Assembly: GCA_002104945.1 (NCBI GenBank)
Contig: MCFH01000026.1
Location: forward strand, 558,001-622,000
DNA: 64,000 bases
DNA from: Piromyces finnis
Taxonomy: Eukaryota; Neocallimastigomycota; Neocallimastigomycetes; Neocallimastigales; Neocallimastigaceae
Direction: 5' to 3'
Shown here: piece after piece, positions 56,895-64,000 of the stretch
Position numbering within the stretch: the first letter of the stretch is position 1
Layout: each line of letters begins with the position of its first letter
Notes under the pieces: model-generated
What the model saw: only the letters and a program-made list of their open reading frames with translations
What the model was told of the DNA's origin: nothing
The model's database searches: none
Program-made: the position numbers and the translations under genes

Positions 56895-57320
56895 TAAGGC
56901 TCTTGTGGATTCTGGTTCTGGTTTGGACTTTTTGGATTGGAAAGCTGTGGACAAGTGCAAGATTCCATTCCAAAGAATGTTTAAGGATAAGTATGTTGAA
57001 GGTATAGGTGATAATGGATTCTTGAAGTGTGATATAATTCCTTTAATTATGAATATCAAGAATCATAAAGAATCAATTCAATTCTACCGATCTTTCTTCA
57101 GGTATTTCTGTCGTTCTGAACAAGAACTGGTTAAGAAAACATGATCCTACAATCAGCTTTAAGGATCAAACCATAAAGTTTAATTCTAAATTTTGTACTT
57201 TAAATTGCTGTGCTACTCCAGAAGACATGAAGAGGGGAAACCAAGAAGAGGAATTAGCAAAGAATGAAGAAAGAAAAAAGAAAAGGAACTCCTACAAAAA
57301 ATACTTAGTACCTATATAAA
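56895..57320 (+). pseudogene. Element F protease
   Basis: Retropepsin with ALVDSGSGLDFLDWKAVDKC at its active site, in the same place relative to gag as in element E. A frame change near 57090 separates the second half (SGISVVLNKNWLRKHDPTIS) and a Lys-rich tail. Confidence 0.75.
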
Positions 57321-58025
57321 TAGTTTAAAAATTAGAAATAGTGTAAAGTTTTGTAAAACATTAGATTAAACAAAACTGCAATAACACTAAATTTTTGATT
57401 ACACTTATAATTTATAGTTTTATTATTTTTTGTTCTTTATGAAAATATTTTTATTTAAATGTTATTAACTACTTAATAGTCAATAACAATTACAATTATT
57501 TAAATTTACATGAAATTTCGAATCATTTATATTTTTTGCGATTACATTATAATATATCTAATTTATTTATATTTCTATTCAATATAAAACTATCCTTAAA
57601 AATCTTAAAATATAATAATTTAATTTCACAATATTAAATGACAAGAATTTTAATGTATATCTTTTCGAAAATCCTCTAAGAGATTTTCATTAATTTTTTG
57701 AACTTTATATATTATGAATTCTTTATTATGAATTCCATGTGTTATACTAAGTGAAAAATAGCACAATAAAAACTTTTGTGATTGAGAAATTAGTTTTTCT
57801 CTTGAAGATTATTAAATAAATTATTTAAATATTAATTATTTAATAGTCTTTATAGATAGTGAAATTAAAGAAAATAGAAAAATTATAGATAAAAATAAGA
57901 ATTCATATATTAAAAAGAAATGTAATAAAAATTTAAAATTAAATAAAAAGAATGTTCAAAAGTATATTGAATGTAGTGTTCTCTCAAATTATAAAAATAA
58001 GAGTGAAAATGTTGAAGAAAATATT
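57321..58025. other. AT-rich stretch within element F
   Basis: No domain recognised between the protease and the family B LTR. It may be decayed linker sequence or unmarked insertions. Confidence 0.45.
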
Positions 58026-58637
58026 TGTAAAGATATCAAACGCCTCAACATGATATTTTTAATGTAACCTAAGCCACAAATATTATCGTTTAAGTTACTC
58101 AAATTATATTACAGAAAACGAAAATGAGACATAATTTATTTATTAATAATTAAAGTTTAAAACAAAATAAATTACTAATTTATTTCTACATATAAATTAA
58201 ATATCTCAATTTAATTTCTTGGTTTTAGTATTGTTTTTGATAGAAATAGATAAATAGTAATATAATTAATAAATGACTAATATATCAATAATACACAGGC
58301 ACATATTCAAATTAAATAGTACTTAATTTGAATTTCTAATTATATTTTACTAAAATAATTATAATTTAAATATTTTATTAGTAATTAAGATTTTAGCATA
58401 GGTTTTAAATAGTAATATATAGTAAATAAATAGTTATAATATATAGCAAATGTATTTAGGAAAAATATAAATAGAAGATATTTTTCATCATTTTATGGAT
58501 GTAATTGTTATTAACAATTTTATTACAATAAATTAATAAAAAACCATTTTTATAAACCATATTTTATCTTTTATGTTGTTATTGTTATAGGTTAGATATC
58601 CTAATCTATTCGGTTTTGTGTCTGGCTTTACAGTATT
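58021..58637 (+). repeat. Solo LTR, family B, in element F
   Basis: LTR at 58026-58632 (607 bp), starting TGTAAAGATATCAAACGCCT and ending TGTCTGGCTTTACA. The flanks ATATT and GTATT agree at four of five bases, consistent with an older insertion. It is more diverged than the copies in elements A and C. Confidence 0.88.
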
Positions 58638-59545
58638 ATAGAAATTCCAAATGTATATAAGAGATTTAAAAGTGTATTTGATGAGGTTGAGTGTAATATA
58701 ACTACTTCCACATCGGATATACGATTGTAAAATAAGGTTGAAAGATAAAGATAATTTGTTTTATTGTCCTCTGTATCCTTTAACAAAAGTAGAAAACGTT
58801 AAAGGAGTATATTTCTGAAAACCTAAAACTGTTCATTAGGAAAAAGGATGGAATTTTTAGATTGTGAGTTGATTATCGAAGACTCAATGAAAACACAATC
58901 AAGGATTAATATTTATTACCTCTCATCTGAAGTATTCGATAGATTAAGAAAAGCCAAAGTTTTCACTAAACTTGATCTCAAGTTCGCCTATAATCTAGTT
59001 CGAATAAATGAAGGTGATGAATATAAAATTGCATTTAGGACAGGATTTGGTTTGAATAACTTGTCATTCCATTTGGATTGAAAAACACTCCTGCAACTTT
59101 TCAACATTTTATTAATGATGTTCTTGGGGAATACTTGGATGAATTCGCATTTTCGTACATTGATGATATTCTGATTTATTCGAAAAACTTAGAAGAACAC
59201 AGAATGCATGTAATGAAAGTTCTTCAAAGACTAAAAGAAAATAGACTTTATGCAAAACTTAGTAAATGTGAATTTGAGACTTCATAAACTACTTTCTTAG
59301 GGAATGTTATCTCAGATAAAGAAATATCTATGGATCAAAGCTATTATAGAATAGCTTGTACCAACATCTGTTAAAGAAGTTCAATTATTTATAGGATTAT
59401 GTAACTACTACCGAAGATTTATTCCAAACTTCGCTGGAATTGTTAAACCGTTACATAATTTAACTAAGAAAGATGTTGTTTCTCATTGGTCAGAAGAATG
59501 TAATGAAGCTTTTTGTAAATATAACAAATATTAATTGATGCGTTG
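58638..59545 (+). pseudogene. Element F reverse transcriptase, broken
   Basis: Ty3/gypsy RT with several frame changes and stops: [51 protein letters not shown], catalytic YIDD ([10 protein letters not shown], about 59156-59185), CNYYRRFIPNF near 59400, ending at about 59540 (WSEECNEAF). RNase H and integrase are missing. Confidence 0.87.
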
Positions 59546-60323
59546 ACCGATATATTTTTGAATAACATAATATTTTTAATAAATAATAATAGGATTTAGA
59601 TGAAACAATAAATTTAAAATAAAATACGTTTTATAATTAACAAATAAATCTCTTAAGCTCAAAAATAAACTCTTTAATTATGTTTTTAGATTATCTCTCT
59701 CTTTATTATATTTTTATTATTTATTTATTGTCCTTTTATTCTCTATTTATTTTCTGATTTTTATGAAGAAGAATTTTATCTTCCTTTTATACATTTTCAT
59801 TTATTACATGCATTATTATTTTTAACTATTAAATATTATTATTACTATTGACATTATTTATTAAAATTAAAAGAATAAATTAAAATTATGTCTTAGTATT
59901 ATAAAATATTATAGAATATTACTTATTTGATTTTCTTATTACTTCAAAATGTTTAAATTTAGAATAATTATTATAAATTATCATTAGCTATCATTAAATG
60001 TATAATACTTTGAATAAAATAATTAAAATTTAAAATTAAAACAATATTAAAATAAAATTAGCAAAATTAAAATATTAAAAGTATCAATTATTATAGACAC
60101 ACATTTTATACAGAAACATAAAAGAGTTCTGTATTTTATCTTAATATTCTAAATCCTCTTTGTTATTAAACTCTTTGAAATCTATTCAATTCCTAGAAAT
60201 CTATTACTTTCTTCAGGACTCTCTTCGGGACTCTCTTGGACTCTCTTTTGGACTTTGAACTCTCTGAAACTTCTCTAATTTCCGATTTCTTCTCTTGGAT
60301 ATTTCCTAAAAAGAAAGTAATTA
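59546..60323. other. AT-rich region and possible gag leader
   Basis: Mostly AT-rich. A CT-rich stretch at 60170-60300 with repeats of GGACTCTCTT lies just before the gag-like frame and may be a retroelement leader. Confidence 0.45.
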
Positions 60324-61050
60324 TGGAACATAAATTCTTAAATACGAATAACAGTAATTTAGATAATGCAACTTTGAAAGATGGTTTTGAAGGAGACCGT
60401 CAGTATTTCAAAGGATTCATTGCAAAGATGGAACTTATATTTATGCTCTATCCAGACCGTTATGCTAGTGATACAGATAAAGTCGTATATTTGATATCTA
60501 GAATGTACGGCGATGCAATGAATTGGATCGCTTCTCTGATAAAAAATAATGATACATATTTATGACTACGAAGCCTTTGTTGGAAAGTTAAAAGCAATGT
60601 ATGGTTTTTCTGCTTCGGCTTTCGTAGCTAATAGGAAACTCAAAACAATAAAACAAGTACGTCTAGGTAATATTTAAAATTATATCCTAGAATTTAATAA
60701 GTTTGCAGACGAATCTACTTGGAATGAGGATGCAAAGATGGATGCTTTTCTGGAAGGCCTTCAAGGTCCAATAGCTAGTAGAATTCTGGAAATGTTCCCT
60801 GGACCGAAAACACTATCTTCAATGAAGACGATTGCTACTAGAATTGATTCAAGAATATCCGCTCACCGACAATTGTTTGGTAATGGAAAAAACCCTTCTA
60901 GTAAAAAACCTTTGTTTATATTCTGGATCTGCTCAACATAAGCTAGAAGATTGCCCATTAGCTAATAAGAAGAATTTGAACCTTCCAATGAATTAAATTC
61001 AGAAGAAAAGATAATGGAAATGCTACCCTCTAAACTTAATTCTTTTAAAG
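60324..61050 (+). pseudogene. gag: Another Ty3/gypsy gag remnant
   Basis: From ATG 60324: MEHKFLNTNNSNLDNATLKD, then GDRQYFKGFIAKMELIFMLY and DTDKVVYLISRMYGDAMNWI. A frame change at about 60560 leads to YDYEAFVGKLKAMYGFSASA and, after a stop at 60675, DAKMDAFLEGLQGPIASRIL. Part of a zinc knuckle (YSGSAQHKLEDCP-like) is at about 60920-60955. Nothing of pol follows; an LTR-like sequence begins near 61055. Confidence 0.8.
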
Positions 61051-61083
61051 ATGTTGTAAAGATATAATATATATCTTTAGATT

Positions 61084-61543
61084 TGTTAGAATATGTGTAA
61101 CGTGATAAGTTTATAATATACTATGTAATATGTGTCAAACACATTGAAATTTATTTGTACTACATTAAATACATAAGCCATAATTGTAAATCATATAAAT
61201 ACATGTAATTTCACATAATGTAAACATAAGAGTCTTTAGAACAAATATCCTCATGTAATTCTTAATAATAAAATACATTAATAAAGTTGACATATTCATA
61301 AAACCCAATTAACCAAAATGTTAATATTTTTTTTTTTTTTTTTTTTTTTTTTTGATTTATTTGATACACACAATGTATTATACCTATCTCCTGGGCATTC
61401 ATTATAATATTGTCTATAATTATTAGGACAAAAATATGAGTATTTACAATTTCCAGATATTGAGAGTGAATTACCATTTCAATAATAAAATACATTAATA
61501 AAGTTGACATATTCATAAAACCCAATTAACCAAAATGTTAATA
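61084..61543 (+). repeat. Copia-like LTR with inserted retrocopy
   Basis: The sequence from TGTTAGAATATGTGTAACGT (61084) to AAAATGTTAATA (61543) is followed by AGATTAAGAGTCTCA, the same primer-site sequence as after the element C LTR, so it is probably an LTR of a related copia element. The start is uncertain: TGTAAAGATATAAT at 61055 is an alternative. A 63-bp part is duplicated around the insert at 61327-61480. Confidence 0.5.
61327..61480 (-). mobile_element. Antisense partial retrocopy of the neighbouring gene, with poly(A)
   Basis: On the minus strand, 61480 to 61354 matches 62651-62777 of the LRAT-like gene base for base over 127 nt except one G/A change, then runs into about 27 A (T run at 61327-61353). 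A 63-bp perfect direct repeat flanks it (61264-61326 and 61481-61543). The A tail has no counterpart in the gene at that point, so an RNA intermediate is likely. Confidence 0.9.
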
Positions 61544-62415
61544 GATTAAGAGTCTCAATTGCCCTCAGTTCTCAACTAGCTCTCATATGCTCTCATGGTA
61601 CTACTAATATAAAACTTTAAAAGGACTTAATAAAATGGAAACTCCCAGCCGGACAAAATAGAAGAAAGAAAATACTAACTTATAATAAAAGCTACCTCTA
61701 GTCAACTTTAAAGAAAAACTAATATCAAAAATTAGAAGACTCTCAATACCTTAAATTAAAACTATCATTCCAATACTTAGCCAAAAACATCAATTAGAAG
61801 AATATGACTGATATAATTACCACCATACCAAAATTCAGAAAATGAAAAATTAAAATTTACAAAAATTTTGAAATCTCAAATTGAAATTTGAATTCTAAAA
61901 TTGAAATGTCAATATAAAATTGAAAATTATGAAGTGACAAATGAACAATAAAAATGAAAGAAAATCACTACTTGTTAAAATAAAGTTTCCTTACACTAAA
62001 ATAATATAGATAATTTTATATTCCGAAAATAAATTATTCTAAAATTGAATTTTGAATTTTATACTTTTAATTTAAAATTTAAAAATAAACCAAAGGAAAT
62101 TAAATTCAAATAACCTTAGAACAATTTTAGTTCAATTTATTTAGAATGTTAACAATACTTATTTAAAACATAAAACATGAAACTAAGAAATTATTAGTTC
62201 TGAAACTATTTTAAAATTATCAATGTTAAATATTAATATAAAGTTAATAATTTAAAATCCTAAAATATATACCATAAATATATAGAAGAAAACAAATATT
62301 AATCTTAAACTACTTTATTTCGTCAAATCCGTATAAATTGTTAACAAAGCAACAATTGTTTTATTATTTACCCATCTTAATTAAAATTTATTATTTATTA
62401 TAATTTCATTAAATA
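61544..62415. other. Leader-like and upstream region of the LRAT-like gene
   Basis: About 130 bp of less AT-rich, copia-leader-like sequence (CTCTCATATGCTCTCATGG), then AT-rich sequence with repeated AAATTGAAATTT-type words at 61840-61930. The last few hundred bases should hold the promoter of the gene starting at 62416; no discrete element is visible. Confidence 0.45.
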
Positions 62416-63864
62416 ATGAAACTAATAAACAACATATACAATTTAATTCAAATATTTCAAATATTTTTAATTCTACCGACAACATTTGCTTTAAATGAAC
62501 TATGTAATTTTAATGGAAACTACGGTGTTTGTGTAGACATAAATGATTGCAAATTGGTAGATAAACAAGAAGGAATAGCAGTTCCTAAACCAAATCTTTG
62601 CAATGGTGATAAAAACATTCAGTGTTGTATTAAAGTTGTTTCTACTCTCAGAAATGGTAATTCACTCTCAATATCTGGAAATTGTAAATACTCATATTTT
62701 TGTCCTAATAATTATAGACAATATTATAATGAATGCCCAGGAGATAGGTATAATACATTGTGTGTATCAAATGAATCAATAGAAGAAAAATCATATTTTT
62801 TTGCTGTAGGATCAAAAGAAATAGAATTTATTAAAGATATTAAAGAAGGAAATAAAAAATACTTTTTAGATGAAATCCCAAAGTATAAAGCATATTATGA
62901 AAAGTTTAGATTTACTGAAGACGAAATAATTTCATATGCCAACACTGCATTGGATTATTTAAAAACAAGTTATCTTTTCACAAATACAATAAATATTATG
63001 AACCTTAAACATATTGGTATTTATTTAGGATCTAAAGAGAAAGGAAGACTTTTTGAATTCGATAATAATGGATGGCATGTTAAAGATTATACTATGGAAA
63101 AACTTGATGAAGACCATAATGATCCAAACAAATGGAATTGGACTCACTTCAAGGAATTCAGGGGATATACAAGGGTTTCTCCAGAAAGCCTTGAAGACTC
63201 ATTAAATGATTATAAAGAAGTCAATCGTTACTTTAATAATAAATCATATAATCTTTTTTGTAACAATTGCCATGATTTTGTAAAATGGTGTTTAGAGATT
63301 ATTACTATGGGTAAACGTCTTGTAGAACCAGAATCCATTAATATTATAAAAGACAATTATACATTTAATACAAATGAAATTGACAATAAAAAAGCAGCCG
63401 AAAATATAAATACTATTATTAGTGATATACATAAAAAATTTCGTGCAAAAGGAAGTGGTGTAATAGATATTTTAAAGGTAGAATTAATTTACTATTTCCT
63501 TGTAAACATAGGATTTAAAAATAACGACATCATAAATATTAAATATAATGATCATGAAATATGCGCTGGATTGGATTATATAAATCTTCTTAGAGAAAAG
63601 AATTACAATGACGTTTGTAAAAGCTATGATTATAGTGGACTTATAAATTCTAAAGCCACTATTAATGGTAAATTTATCACATCAAGTGAAAACTTTTCTA
63701 ATTTTATTTTCGACAACGATTTATGTTTAGAATTAAATTCTAGCGATATAGTTGATAAATCCGATGATATCAATGGAACTGAAAACTTTAATGATATTAC
63801 TTTCACAAACATTTTTATTATATTTACATCAGTCATATTCTTGGAATTATTCAATTTATACTAG
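62416..63864 (+). CDS. Secreted, probably GPI-anchored protein with LRAT/NlpC-like domain
   Basis: A 482-residue intact frame. The signal peptide is about 1-25 (MKLINNIYNLIQIFQIFLIL). A first Cys module has Cys30, 39, 45, 62, 70 and 71 (GVCVDINDC ... IQCC), like small modules found before cell-wall hydrolase domains in fungi. A second Cys cluster has Cys90, 96, 107 and 116. The core domain at about 195-300 has KHIGIYLGS (His199) and, later, NNCHDFVKWCLE (Cys285). This order (His-Gly-Tyr first, then Asn-Cys-x-x-Phe) is that of the circularly permuted papain-like LRAT group within the NlpC/P60 superfamily, acyltransferases or thiol hydrolases. The C-terminal hydrophobic end (TNIFIIFTSVIFLELFNLY) after Asn/Ser/Asp-rich sequence suggests a GPI anchor. 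Substrate unknown. Residues 79-121 are the part copied at 61354-61480. Confidence 0.72.
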   Translation: MKLINNIYNLIQIFQIFLILPTTFALNELCNFNGNYGVCVDINDCKLVDKQEGIAVPKPNLCNGDKNIQCCIKVVSTLRNGNSLSISGNCKYSYFCPNNYRQYYNECPGDRYNTLCVSNESIEEKSYFFAVGSKEIEFIKDIKEGNKKYFLDEIPKYKAYYEKFRFTEDEIISYANTALDYLKTSYLFTNTINIMNLKHIGIYLGSKEKGRLFEFDNNGWHVKDYTMEKLDEDHNDPNKWNWTHFKEFRGYTRVSPESLEDSLNDYKEVNRYFNNKSYNLFCNNCHDFVKWCLEIITMGKRLVEPESINIIKDNYTFNTNEIDNKKAAENINTIISDIHKKFRAKGSGVIDILKVELIYYFLVNIGFKNNDIINIKYNDHEICAGLDYINLLREKNYNDVCKSYDYSGLINSKATINGKFITSSENFSNFIFDNDLCLELNSSDIVDKSDDINGTENFNDITFTNIFIIFTSVIFLELFNLY

Positions 63865-64000
63865 AAATCCTTAATTTCGTCAACTTTATAATATAAAGCC
63901 ATTATAATTTCTACACATATATATAATTTTAAATAATCATCTATTAATATACACATTTCATAAAAATTACACTTTAATGTATTTATAACACATAATCTAA
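63865..64000. other. 3' flank of the LRAT-like gene
   Basis: AT-rich sequence to the end of the window. No feature seen. Confidence 0.5.

Noticed and set aside
62416-63864. The LRAT-like protein as a chitin-binding protein because of its Cys-rich start
   Set aside because: The Cys spacing does not fit the fungal hevein-type CBM18 pattern well; only a general Cys module can be claimed.

Overview
The window looks like a nuclear contig of a very AT-rich eukaryotic microbe, most likely an anaerobic gut fungus (Neocallimastigomycota). The support is extreme AT content with long homopolymer and AAT tracts, short AT-rich introns, isolated genes in long non-coding stretches, bacterial-looking genes for sugar metabolism and polysaccharide breakdown (maltose O-acetyltransferase, an Ig-domain esterase, a GT4 glycosyltransferase) beside eukaryotic ones, and many fungal-type Ty3/gypsy and Ty1/copia elements. 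The organism is inferred, not proven.

Layout. 1-13.7 kb: a decayed ABCA-type ABC transporter (minus), a decayed GT4 glycosyltransferase (plus), a secreted esterase with one in-frame stop (minus), then a six-copy tandem repeat whose units each hold a variable AAT microsatellite. 13.7-21.5 kb: a young Ty3/gypsy element (element A). It has 419-bp LTRs differing at one base by eye and a 4-bp target duplication, no integrase, and three solo LTRs inserted in gag-pol. 21.9-22.7 kb: an intact maltose O-acetyltransferase. 24-27.2 kb: remains of a secreted PI-PLC-like gene, an Asn/Asp-rich pseudogene and a retroelement integrase. 27.8-31.4 kb: an intact secreted M13 (neprilysin-type) metallopeptidase in 11 exons. 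31.4-33.8 kb: small tandem repeats.

33.8-54.9 kb is one Ty1/copia element (element C). Its 230-bp LTRs and ATTTT target duplication bracket about 21 kb, because it has been filled by other elements: an almost complete chromodomain gypsy element (D, minus) with a canonical -1 frameshift signal, pieces of another gypsy element (E, minus), nested poly(A) retroposons, solo LTRs, a gag fragment, and a retroposon carrying only a 611-residue coiled-coil ORF. 55-61 kb: further degenerate gypsy fragments (F and another gag). 61.1-61.5 kb: a copia-like LTR that has captured an antisense, poly(A)-tailed scrap of the neighbouring gene. 62.4-63.9 kb: an intact gene for a secreted, probably GPI-anchored protein with an LRAT/NlpC-like domain.

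The cellular genes that look intact (acetyltransferase, M13 peptidase, LRAT-like protein) are single, widely spaced genes with no shared pathway visible. Most of the window is a record of retrotransposition. The most informative features are two independent gag-pol frameshift signals, the integrase-less but recently inserted element A, the ORF1-only retroposon with a mobilised 3' end, and the antisense retrocopy flanked by a 63-bp direct repeat.
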